DNA of 23,124 bases, from NCBI RefSeq assembly GCF_900543425.1, contig NZ_UQRQ01000034.1, positions 1 through 23,124 of the forward strand, written 5' to 3'. Position numbers and translations under genes: made by a program. Source of the stretch: an uncultured Sanguibacteroides sp. (GTDB lineage: Bacteria > Bacteroidota > Bacteroidia > Bacteroidales > Marinifilaceae). The notes under the pieces are model-generated. The model did no database searches, was not told the DNA's origin, and worked only from the letters and a program-made list of their open reading frames with translations. Of this stretch, positions 7,543 to 14,767 are shown piece after piece. Every line of letters begins with the position of its first letter. Positions within the stretch are counted from its first letter, which is position 1.

Positions 7543-8667
7543 TTATTTTATAGGCTTTATTTTTAGTTCGAAAAGTTTGGGCCAGCGTTTCCCGGTAACG
7601 TATATGGTCCCTTTTTGGGCGTTGTAGGCAATGCCGTTTAATACATCGTCATTTTCATCTAATTTGCCGATCTCATCCTTTGTCAACAGATCGGGCAGAT
7701 GTAATTCCTGTTTGACGACTCCCGTTTCCGGGTCGATTATAACGATTCGGTCGGTTAGCCAGACGTTGGCCCAGACCATACCGTTTATGAACTCCAGTTC
7801 ATTTAGGTTTAGGACGGGGCCGTTATGATCGAAGACTTCTACTCTTTTCAATATATCGAATGTTTCAGGATTCAGATGGTAGAGTATGTGAGTTCCGTCA
7901 CTCATGATCAGTTTGTCGTCCACGGTGGTGATGCCCCAACCTTGAGTTTGGTAATCGAACGTGGTTTTCAATGAAAACGTGTTCAGATCGTAAACAAATC
8001 CTTTGTGGGATTTCCAGGTAATTTGATAAATTTTATCCTTATAAATGGTAATTCCTTCTCCGAAATAGAACCTATCCAGATTAAGGACTGATAATATTTT
8101 ATTATTTTGAAGATCTATTTTTCGTAAGGAAGAGGCTCCATATTGTCCGGTTCCTTCATACATGAAATTGTCGTGGTAAACAAGCCCCTGAGTGTAGGCT
8201 TGCTTATCGTGAGGAAAAGTGTTTATAAGCTGGTAAGCAAGAGATACAGGAGCTTTGTCCGGTTTAATGACAATCGGCATGGTAGCAATTCCTTGCTTTT
8301 GATTGGGGTGGAATGTCATTACTTTTATCATTTGTGTTCCACATTTCCCTTCCGGGATATTGAAGGTATACTCCCGGGTATTACTGTCTAATGTTACAAT
8401 CCTTTCGTTATTATACAGAATATGGGAAGAATCGATTTTATATCGTTTGTCATAGGCGAAGTTTACTTTCATTTTTTCTCCGAAAGCGCAAGTGTCGTTT
8501 TTTTGAGGATAGACAATCTGTACGCTTTTAACGTATTTTATCGTATTTCCCGACGATGGCGTTTCATTTGTCGAAACTGTTGCCACGTTTTGATTTTTAA
8601 GTTTTGTCTCCGTTTTGCACGAGATAAACACCAATGTAAATAATAATGCGTAGAAGATGTAAGTCAT
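7543..8667 (-). CDS. glutaminyl-peptide cyclotransferase-like lipoprotein
   Basis: The 374-residue protein begins with a lipoprotein signal (lipobox FISC, Cys17), so it should be anchored in the envelope. Residues 18 to about 135 form an extra N-terminal region ending in a beta-rich part that looks Ig-like. From about 140 on it matches the bacterial glutamine cyclotransferase (plant-type QC, five-bladed beta-propeller) family: INTFPHDKQAYTQGLVY, MYEGTGQYGASSLRKID, FGEGITIYKDKIYQITW, LNELEFINGMVWANVW and LNGIAYN. These enzymes turn N-terminal Gln into pyroglutamate on peptides. The conserved Glu of NELEF and the Glu of YEGTG are present. It follows cysS after 53 bases. The substrate in the envelope is unknown. 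Confidence 0.88.
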   Translation of the reverse strand: MTYIFYALLFTLVFISCKTETKLKNQNVATVSTNETPSSGNTIKYVKSVQIVYPQKNDTCAFGEKMKVNFAYDKRYKIDSSHILYNNERIVTLDSNTREYTFNIPEGKCGTQMIKVMTFHPNQKQGIATMPIVIKPDKAPVSLAYQLINTFPHDKQAYTQGLVYHDNFMYEGTGQYGASSLRKIDLQNNKILSVLNLDRFYFGEGITIYKDKIYQITWKSHKGFVYDLNTFSLKTTFDYQTQGWGITTVDDKLIMSDGTHILYHLNPETFDILKRVEVFDHNGPVLNLNELEFINGMVWANVWLTDRIVIIDPETGVVKQELHLPDLLTKDEIGKLDENDDVLNGIAYNAQKGTIYVTGKRWPKLFELKIKPIK

Positions 8668-8702
8668 TGATTTCTAATTATAATTATCTTCCTTTTATGA
8701 AG

Positions 8703-8732
8703 AGGGTAAAGGAAGCCTCGCTATTCGAGGCT
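8703..8732 (-). terminator. possible weak terminator at the end of cysS
   Basis: A 7-bp stem (8714-8720 with 8726-8732; arm AGCCTCG on the plus strand) with a 5-base loop overlaps the cysS stop codon at 8723-8721. On the minus strand it is followed only by TCCTTTACC, a poor T-run, so it may merely attenuate or stabilise the 3' end. Confidence 0.3.
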
Positions 8733-10190
8733 CCATTCGTATCCGTCTTTTGTATCTTTGATGAGGATTCCTGCATTTTTTAATTCATCGCGAATCTGAT
8801 CGGATGTGGCCCAATCTTTATTTTGACGGGCAACTTTTCGCACATTCATCATCGCCTCGATTACTTTATCTAACGCTTGGTTGCTTGCCCCAGAATCCTC
8901 TTCGCTTTTTAGTCCGAGAATATCAAATACGATATCCTGATATAGTTTTTTTAATTTATCCAGATTTCCGGCATTTATTTTTTCATTGCCTGCACTGATC
9001 GAATTGATGATCCGGACACCGTCGAATAGATGGGAAATTAAAATAGGGGTATTCAAATCGTCGTTTAATGCTTCAAAACATTGATTTGTCAAGGTTTCCA
9101 CATCTACCGTGTTTTCGGTCGACGGCTTCAACTTGTTCAATTGGTTGACGGCAGCCATGAGACGTTCGTATCCTTTTTGGGCCGCTTTTAATGCTTCATT
9201 TGAAAAGTCAAGCGGACTGCGATAATGAGCTTGAAGAATAAAAAAACGAACCGTCATCGGGGAATAGGCCTGTTCCAGTACATCATTTTGTCCGGAGAAG
9301 AGTTGATCCAATGTGATAAAATTACCCAACGATTTTCCCATTTTCTGTCCGTTGATGGTCACCATATTATTATGCATCCAGTATCTTACGGCATCGTGTC
9401 CATAGGCGGCGGCACTCTGGGCGATTTCGCATTCGTGATGGGGAAATTGTAAGTCTAATCCACCCCCGTGGATATCAAACGTTTCTCCCAAATACTTTTG
9501 ACTCATACAAGAACATTCCAGGTGCCAACCCGGGAATCCTGTTCCCCAGGGAGAAGGCCACCGCATAATATGTTCAGGGGAGGCTTTTTTCCAGAGAGCA
9601 AAATCCAACGGATTCCTTTTTTCTCCTTGTCCGTCCAGTTGCCGCGTATTGGAAAATAGTTCTTCTATTTTTCGGCCGGAGAGTTTACCGTAATGGAATT
9701 TCCGGTTATAGTGTTCGACATCGAAGTAGATATTGCCGTTACTTTCATAGGCGAAACCGTTATCGATAATCTTTTTGATCAACTCCTGCTGTTCGATGAT
9801 GTGCCCCGAAGCGTGAGGTTCGATACTGGGAGGAAGAGTATTTAATTCTTCCATATTCTTGTGATAACGATTGGTATACAACTGAACGATTTCCATCGGC
9901 TCCAGCCGTTCCAATTTCGCTTTTTTACCGATTTTATCTTCCCCTTCATCCGCATCGTTAACTAAATGGCCCACATCCGTGATATTCCGGATATATCTCA
10001 CTTTGTAGCCTAAGTATTTTAAATACCTGAAAAGCAGGTCAAACGTAATGGCAGGTCGGGCGTGCCCCAAATGGGCATCTCCATATACGGTAGGACCACA
10101 TACGTACAACCCTACAAACGGGGGATTAAGAGGTTCAAACAGCTCCTTTTTCCGATCTAATGTATTGTATATCGTTAATTTATTTTCCAT
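8721..10190 (-). CDS. cysS: cysteinyl-tRNA synthetase
   Basis: This class I aminoacyl-tRNA synthetase charges tRNA-Cys. From the ATG at 10190 it has 489 residues. The frame continues to an ATG at 10205, but that start is only about 13 bases from the -7 box, so I prefer MENKLTIYNTL. Zinc ligands are Cys31 (CGPTVY), Cys226 (WHLECS), His251 and Glu255 (HHECE), with the same 25 and 4 residue spacing as in the E. coli enzyme. The HIGH motif is HLGH (40-43). The KMSKS motif reads KMGKS (283-287), followed by LGNF. The C-terminal helical region and the tRNA-binding end (WATSDQIRDEL) are present. Length is slightly above the E. coli form (461) because of small insertions. Confidence 0.97.
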   Translation of the reverse strand: MENKLTIYNTLDRKKELFEPLNPPFVGLYVCGPTVYGDAHLGHARPAITFDLLFRYLKYLGYKVRYIRNITDVGHLVNDADEGEDKIGKKAKLERLEPMEIVQLYTNRYHKNMEELNTLPPSIEPHASGHIIEQQELIKKIIDNGFAYESNGNIYFDVEHYNRKFHYGKLSGRKIEELFSNTRQLDGQGEKRNPLDFALWKKASPEHIMRWPSPWGTGFPGWHLECSCMSQKYLGETFDIHGGGLDLQFPHHECEIAQSAAAYGHDAVRYWMHNNMVTINGQKMGKSLGNFITLDQLFSGQNDVLEQAYSPMTVRFFILQAHYRSPLDFSNEALKAAQKGYERLMAAVNQLNKLKPSTENTVDVETLTNQCFEALNDDLNTPILISHLFDGVRIINSISAGNEKINAGNLDKLKKLYQDIVFDILGLKSEEDSGASNQALDKVIEAMMNVRKVARQNKDWATSDQIRDELKNAGILIKDTKDGYEWSLE

Positions 10191-10218
10191 GGTATTTTTA
10201 GTCATTTGTTTTGAGTAA

Positions 10219-10226
10219 CAAAAGTA
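10219..10226 (-). promoter_or_regulatory. -7 promoter box (TACTTTTG) for cysS
   Basis: On the minus strand TACTTTTG matches TAnnTTTG and lies 28 bases before the ATG at 10190. The upstream side is A/T-rich with no clear -33 TTTG. The box supports the shorter CysRS start. Confidence 0.5.
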
Positions 10227-10303
10227 AGAAAAAAATAAAAAACAGCTTCTCTATTTCTATAAAGTTTCAAGGGCCGAAAAGAGAAGAGCCAGGGAAAGAT
10301 GAC

Positions 10304-11116
10304 TTATTCCTGCGGTTTATATTTCAATGCTTCCGGGATCAGAGCTTTTAATTGGGCAATTCGTTTCTCATCTGCCGGATGAGTGGATAAAAATTCGGCT
10401 TGTTTGCTTCCTCCGGCTGCAGCCATCCGAGACCAGAAAGCCGTGGCTTCATGGGGATCGTACCCGGCCATTGTCATGAAGATCAGTCCCAAATGATCGG
10501 CTTCCGATTCATGTTTCCGTGAAAAAGGCAAGATAATTCCTACGTTGGTTCCGATTCCGATTACTTGTTCCAGTAATACTTTTCTTGCCGCCCCCTGCGA
10601 TTGACCGAGTAGTTCACTTGCAGCAGTACTACCGTATTGAATCAATGCTTGTTGACTCATCCGTTCGTTGCTATGATGGGCTACGGCATGAGCGATTTCG
10701 TGTCCCATGACAACAGCAATGCCTGCTTCATTTTGGCAATAGGGTAAAATCCCTTCGTAAAATACGACTTTTCCCCCGGGCATACACCAGGCATTGGGTT
10801 CGTCGCTGACCACTAAATTAAATTCCCATTTGAAATTCTCGATTTCGGATTCCAAACCGTGGTCTCTCAGGTATTGTTCTACTGCATTGGATATGCGGGC
10901 TCCGACTTCCCTGACCAGTTTTTTGGCTGAATCGTTGGTTGATAGTTTGTTTTCTTTAATAAAACTGCTGTAAGAAGTCAAACTGGTTTGTACCATCTGG
11001 TCTTCCGGAAATAGTATAAGTTGATGGCGTCCGGTGATGGGTACTGTGGCACACTGGTACATCAAAAGTAGAAAGGAACTTAATAGGGTGATACGGGTGA
11101 ACCTCTTTTTCATCAT
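10304..11116 (-). CDS. M48-family lipoprotein metalloprotease
   Basis: The 270-residue protein is an envelope zinc protease of the M48 family. The signal peptide ends in a lipobox-like LLMYQC with Cys22, followed by ATVPITGRHQL, a segment typical of LoiP/BepA-like lipoproteins. The zinc motif is HEIAH (139-143) in VVMGHEIAHAVAHH, and the third ligand is in ESEADHLG (203-210). The C-terminal STHPADEKRI (244-253) is also a family signature. There are no TPR repeats, so it is nearer LoiP/YcaL than full BepA. The likely role is outer-membrane or periplasmic protein quality control. The start could be either of two adjacent ATGs (11116 or 11113). Confidence 0.92.
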   Translation of the reverse strand: MMKKRFTRITLLSSFLLLMYQCATVPITGRHQLILFPEDQMVQTSLTSYSSFIKENKLSTNDSAKKLVREVGARISNAVEQYLRDHGLESEIENFKWEFNLVVSDEPNAWCMPGGKVVFYEGILPYCQNEAGIAVVMGHEIAHAVAHHSNERMSQQALIQYGSTAASELLGQSQGAARKVLLEQVIGIGTNVGIILPFSRKHESEADHLGLIFMTMAGYDPHEATAFWSRMAAAGGSKQAEFLSTHPADEKRIAQLKALIPEALKYKPQE

Positions 11117-11140
11117 TTGATTTATTTTAATTTCAGAATG

Positions 11141-11172
11141 CTAAAGTATAATACGTACCTGAAAATTGCAAT
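11141..11172 (-). promoter_or_regulatory. candidate promoter of the M48 gene
   Basis: On the minus strand TACTTTAG (11148-11141) is one mismatch from TAnnTTTG, with ATTG (11172-11169), one mismatch from TTTG, 20 bases upstream. The rest of the divergent gap up to 11352 shows only the MATE promoter box. Confidence 0.35.
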
Positions 11173-11326
11173 GTTTTTCAATAGAGAATCTTTCGGAAAA
11201 GATCATTTACTCTTTACCCATTTGACGATCTTTCTATATAGCATGATTCATCCGGTTAAAAGTTAACAGGTAAAAAGATCGTGATAAAGATTTTACTTTA
11301 CGGAATTATTTTGAGGGAAATACTCT

Positions 11327-11334
11327 TATTTTTG
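11327..11334 (+). promoter_or_regulatory. -7 promoter box (TATTTTTG) for the first MATE gene
   Basis: TATTTTTG matches TAnnTTTG and ends 18 bases before the ATG at 11353. It lies inside the frame that could otherwise start at a GTG at 11281, which argues against that longer start. The nearest upstream TTTG (11310-11313) is only 13 bases away, too close for a normal -33. Confidence 0.5.
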
Positions 11335-11352
11335 TGCCAAAATAGAAGAGTG

Positions 11353-12669
11353 ATGAATCGGAGAATTCTTCAATTGGCCATACCGTCGATTATATCTAAT
11401 ATAACGGTTCCATTGCTGGGATTGGTAGATGTGGCTATCGTGGGACATCTGGGAGCGACGGCTTATATCGGGGCGATTGCGGTAGGGGGATTGTTATTCA
11501 ATATATTGTACTGGAATTTCGGTTTTTTGCGGATGGGGACGAGCGGATTGACCTCGCAGGCCTACGGACGGAAAGATGCTTCGGCAGAAGTACGGGTTTT
11601 GGTGCAGGCGGTTTGTGTCGGGTTAATTTCAGCATTTACGTTACTCTTATTACAATACCCCATCGAACGATTGGCGTTCCATCTGCTGGATACCAGCGAT
11701 GAGGTGGAACGGTATGCCGTAACCTATTTCCGGGTTTGTATCTGGGGAGCTCCGGCAGTTTTAGCGTTGTATGGTTTCAAGGGGTGGTTTATCGGGATGC
11801 AGAATTCCCGTTTCCCCATGTATATTGCTATAGCGGTAAATATCGTTAATATACTATGTAGCCTTTGTTTCGTCTTTGTACTCAAAATGAAGGTGGAAGG
11901 AGTAGCTTTGGGGACCGTTGTGGCCGAATATTCGGGATTGGCAATGGCTGTTGCGTTATGGGTGAGGAAATACAGGTATTTACGGGTAAGGATTGTTTTG
12001 CGGGAAAGTTTATATCTAACGGCTATGCGTCGTTTTTTTGCGGTGAACCGGGATATTTTTCTACGTACATTTTGTTTGATTGCCGTGACCACTTTTTTTA
12101 CTTCCACGGGAGCTCGTCAGGGAGATGTGATATTGGCTGTTAACACCCTGTTGATGCAACTTTTTACCTTATTCTCTTATATAATGGACGGTTTTGCTTA
12201 TGCCGGGGAGGCTTTGGCAGGCCGTTACGTGGGCGCTTGTAATTTAAAACAATTAAAACATGCCGTTCGTAACCTGTTTGCTTGGGGAGTCGGACTGTCA
12301 TTGTTCTTTACTCTTTTATACGCTATAGGAGGGAAAAACTTTTTGAGTATATTGACGAATGATACGGAGGTCATTCAGGCCTCTGCTACTTATTTTTATT
12401 GGGTGTTAGCTATCCCGTTGGCTGGGTTCTCGGCCTTCTTGTGGGATGGAATACTTATTGGTGCCACGGCGACCAAACAGATGCTTTGGGCTATGTTGGT
12501 GGCTTCATTTGCTTTTTTCTTTATTTACTGTGTTTTTTCAGGGAGTACGAATAATCATATGCTTTGGCTGGCTTTTCTGGTTTATCTTTCTTTGCGGGGA
12601 ATTATGCAAACGCTTTGGAGCCGTAAAATTTTTACGATGCAATATTTGCAAAAAATGGATTGTGAATGA
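11353..12669 (+). CDS. MATE-family efflux transporter, DinF-like
   Basis: From the ATG at 11353 the product has 438 residues and about 12 hydrophobic segments. The start MNRRILQLAIPSIISNITVP, then LVDVAIVGHLG, is the typical first helix and loop of MATE exporters of the DinF branch. The longer frame from a GTG at 11281 would add 24 residues lying across the promoter box, so I reject it. MATE proteins expel drugs or metabolites in exchange for Na+ or H+. YGFKGWFIGMQNSRFPM and FAYAGEALAGRYVGA are further family-like segments. The substrate cannot be read from sequence. It is divergent from the M48 gene and separated from the next gene by its own promoter region. Confidence 0.92.
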   Translation: MNRRILQLAIPSIISNITVPLLGLVDVAIVGHLGATAYIGAIAVGGLLFNILYWNFGFLRMGTSGLTSQAYGRKDASAEVRVLVQAVCVGLISAFTLLLLQYPIERLAFHLLDTSDEVERYAVTYFRVCIWGAPAVLALYGFKGWFIGMQNSRFPMYIAIAVNIVNILCSLCFVFVLKMKVEGVALGTVVAEYSGLAMAVALWVRKYRYLRVRIVLRESLYLTAMRRFFAVNRDIFLRTFCLIAVTTFFTSTGARQGDVILAVNTLLMQLFTLFSYIMDGFAYAGEALAGRYVGACNLKQLKHAVRNLFAWGVGLSLFFTLLYAIGGKNFLSILTNDTEVIQASATYFYWVLAIPLAGFSAFLWDGILIGATATKQMLWAMLVASFAFFFIYCVFSGSTNNHMLWLAFLVYLSLRGIMQTLWSRKIFTMQYLQKMDCE

Positions 12670-12712
12670 CCTTTGAATATTTCCGAATGATTTTGATATA
12701 TCGCCCTCGGGT

Positions 12713-12743
12713 GTTGTCGTGTGTTATAAAAATATTATTTTTG
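12713..12743 (+). promoter_or_regulatory. promoter of the POT transporter gene (-33 GTTG, -7 TATTTTTG)
   Basis: TATTTTTG (12736-12743) matches TAnnTTTG. GTTG (12713-12716), one mismatch from TTTG, lies 19 bases upstream, a proper spacing. The -7 box is 34 bases before the ATG at 12778. Confidence 0.65.
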
Positions 12744-12777
12744 CAGGATTGGATGAAAATTAATAAAAATTAAACGT

Positions 12778-14172
12778 ATGAGTGTGACAACAGAAAAGAA
12801 AAAAGTGAAGTTTAGTAAAGCGTTTTGGGTTGCCAACACGGTGGAATTATTGGAAAGAGCGGCGTATTACGGTGTATTTGTCGTAATCACCCTGTATTTG
12901 AGTAATGTATTGGGTTTTTCAGATATTCAGGCTGCTACTATCGCGGGGATATTTTCCGCTTGTTTGTATTTTTTGCCTACTTTTTCGGGTGCTCTCGCCG
13001 ATAAGATAGGTTTTCGTAAGTCCATGTTACTGGCCTTTTTGTTATTAACATTAGGTTATTTGGGATTAGGGGTGTTTCCTACTTTTTTGGCTTCTACCGG
13101 TTTGGTGGAATACGGGTATGAAACGCGATTTAACGGATTACAGGATAGTAGCTATCGTTACGGTATTTTACCGATTATGGCTTTGATTGTCGTCGGCGGA
13201 TCTTTTATTAAGAGTGTTATTTCCGGTACCGTGGCTAAAGAGACTGACGAGAGTACCCGTGCAAAAGGTTTTGCCATTTTTTACGGAATGGTTAATATCG
13301 GGGCTTTTTCCGGCAAGGTGTTGGTGACGCCGTTAAGAGATTCTATGGGACATGAAGGAATGATCGTGTTGAATTATTTCTCTGCCGCTATGACGTTTTT
13401 GGCCTTGATCGCTATTTACTTTATGTATAAGAGCGATAAACACGCGGGAGAAGGAAAATCTTTCCGGCAGATATGGATCGCTTTGATAAAAGTTTGTACG
13501 AACGCCCGCCTGATTATTTTGATTTTAATCATTACCGGGTTCTGGATGGTACAGCATCAGTTGTATGCAACAATGCCCAAATACGTGATCCGATTAGCCG
13601 GGGAGGGAAGCGCCATTGGGTGGTATGCTAACGTGAATCCGTTGGTGGTTGTATTGACGGTGAGTCTGGTTACGCAATTGATGCGGAAAAAATCGGCATT
13701 ATTTTCCATGACGGTGGGAATGTTTATTATGCCGGTATCGGCTTTATGTATGGCTTCGGGTAATATGTTGAGCGGTGGGGAAATATTAGGAATGCATCCG
13801 GTCGCTTTTATGATGATCGTGGGTATCGTATTCCAGGGGTTAGCCGAAGTTTTTATTTCCCCGCGTTTTTTGGAGTATTTTTCTTTGCAGGCTCCCAAGG
13901 GAGAAGAGGGACTTTACCTTGGATTTAGTCATTTGCATTCTTTCCTCTCTTCTATTTTCGGGTTCGGATTGTCCGGATTCCTGTTGAGTAAATATTGTCC
14001 GGATCATGCTTTGTTTAGTAGCGAGGCAGAGTGGGCTGCAGCTGCGGCAAATGCTCATTATATCTGGTATTATTTTGCCGGAATTGCTTTAGTTTCGGCT
14101 ATTGCTTTGATCATTTACGGAAAGGTTGTTCGTTGCCTGGATGCCCGGAAGCAGGAGGTAGGTAATGGATGA
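12778..14172 (+). CDS. POT/PTR-family proton-coupled transporter (MFS)
   Basis: The 464-residue protein has about 12 or more membrane segments. ELLERAAYYG (23-32) matches the ExxERFxYYG proton-coupling motif of peptide transporters, with Ala in place of Phe. GALADKIGFRKSM (71-83) is the MFS loop 2-3 motif, and FAIFYGMVNIG (165-175) fits the second PTR signature. These together point to H+-driven uptake of di- or tripeptides or related solutes at the inner membrane. The region around 100-130 (GLVEYGYETRFNGLQDSS) is a polar loop longer than in many relatives. It has its own promoter and a terminator after it. The substrate is uncertain, since some POT members carry nitrate or other compounds. 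Confidence 0.88.
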   Translation: MSVTTEKKKVKFSKAFWVANTVELLERAAYYGVFVVITLYLSNVLGFSDIQAATIAGIFSACLYFLPTFSGALADKIGFRKSMLLAFLLLTLGYLGLGVFPTFLASTGLVEYGYETRFNGLQDSSYRYGILPIMALIVVGGSFIKSVISGTVAKETDESTRAKGFAIFYGMVNIGAFSGKVLVTPLRDSMGHEGMIVLNYFSAAMTFLALIAIYFMYKSDKHAGEGKSFRQIWIALIKVCTNARLIILILIITGFWMVQHQLYATMPKYVIRLAGEGSAIGWYANVNPLVVVLTVSLVTQLMRKKSALFSMTVGMFIMPVSALCMASGNMLSGGEILGMHPVAFMMIVGIVFQGLAEVFISPRFLEYFSLQAPKGEEGLYLGFSHLHSFLSSIFGFGLSGFLLSKYCPDHALFSSEAEWAAAAANAHYIWYYFAGIALVSAIALIIYGKVVRCLDARKQEVGNG

Positions 14173-14196
14173 TACGTAAATTACGTACATTTAAAT

Positions 14197-14236
14197 AGAT
14201 AAGGTGCTTTTCTTTACAAGGAGAAGCACCTTTTAC
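14197..14236. terminator. convergent terminator between the POT gene and the small minus-strand gene
   Basis: A 9-bp perfect stem (14201-14209 with 14224-14232; arm AAGGTGCTT), extended inward by four pairs including G-T pairs, has a loop of about 7 bases. A TTTT run follows on the plus strand, and the minus-strand side also has T's, so it may serve both convergent genes. Confidence 0.75.
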
Positions 14237-14584
14237 TTAAGGTTTTATTCGTGTTATCATGCGGATGATTCGTTTGGAATGGAAAGGGATACGGCTAACG
14301 GAAAATAGTTCGTGTGTTTGTGCCGGAACCCGAATGGAGGTGACAAAAGGATCGTTTGTTGTTGCTTTGCCTTTTATCAATACTTGTCCGTTACGGGAGG
14401 GATCTCCGTCATAGATAATAATATCATGACGGAGTGGCATTTCCGAAGGCTCTTGAATAATGAATTTTAATTCTATGTTTTTCATCGGGATGTTTTGTTG
14501 CAGAACGCCATGAACTTTGTTATTCCAGGCGATGGTAATGCCTATACAGGCTACTATTATAGTTAAGATTAAAAACCGGGTCAT
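14237..14584 (-). CDS. small secreted or membrane-anchored protein, unknown function
   Basis: The 115-residue product starts with a hydrophobic segment (about 4-20, FLILTIIVACIGITIAW) that is either a signal anchor or a signal peptide. The rest is a beta-rich, soluble-looking domain with a basic C-terminus (HSKRIIRMITRIKP). I do not recognise a family. It stands alone on the minus strand between two plus-strand genes and ends at the convergent hairpin. A clean ATG and a normal amino-acid mix support it as coding. No catalytic motif is seen. Confidence 0.55.
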   Translation of the reverse strand: MTRFLILTIIVACIGITIAWNNKVHGVLQQNIPMKNIELKFIIQEPSEMPLRHDIIIYDGDPSRNGQVLIKGKATTNDPFVTSIRVPAQTHELFSVSRIPFHSKRIIRMITRIKP

Positions 14585-14706
14585 ATTATTTTTTCTTGTT
14601 TATGTTAAGATTACGTGAGAAAAGAAATTCGGGTTACATCTTGTTAGGGAGGAGGTGGGGAAAATTTGGTTATTATCCGGGAGTTGTCGTCGGGAATTGG
14701 AATTTC

Positions 14707-14736
14707 TTTGTTAGATTTGTAAAATATCTACTTTTG
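14707..14736 (+). promoter_or_regulatory. promoter of the acyl-CoA synthetase-ispG operon
   Basis: TACTTTTG (14729-14736) matches TAnnTTTG, and an exact TTTG (14707-14710) lies 18 bases upstream, one short of the usual 19-21. A strong Shine-Dalgarno AAGGAGG (14747-14753) follows, 14 bases before the ATG at 14768, with a second purine run, AAGAGG, right before the start. Confidence 0.65.
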
Positions 14737-14767
14737 TAGTTTTAGCAAGGAGGTTTTGTAAAGAGGT

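Noticed and set aside
8688..8715. 8-bp inverted repeat between cysS and the cyclotransferase gene
   Set aside because: It competes with the hairpin at 8714-8732 and has no T-run on the minus strand, so it is not a convincing terminator.
11281..11352. 24-residue N-terminal extension of the first MATE protein from a GTG
   Set aside because: The stretch spans a TATTTTTG promoter box, and the residues after the ATG at 11353 already match a normal MATE N-terminus.
14173..14187. TACGTAA/TTACGTA palindrome just after the POT stop
   Set aside because: One-base centre, A/T-rich and no nearby promoter. It may be chance, and the terminator is the better hairpin just downstream.
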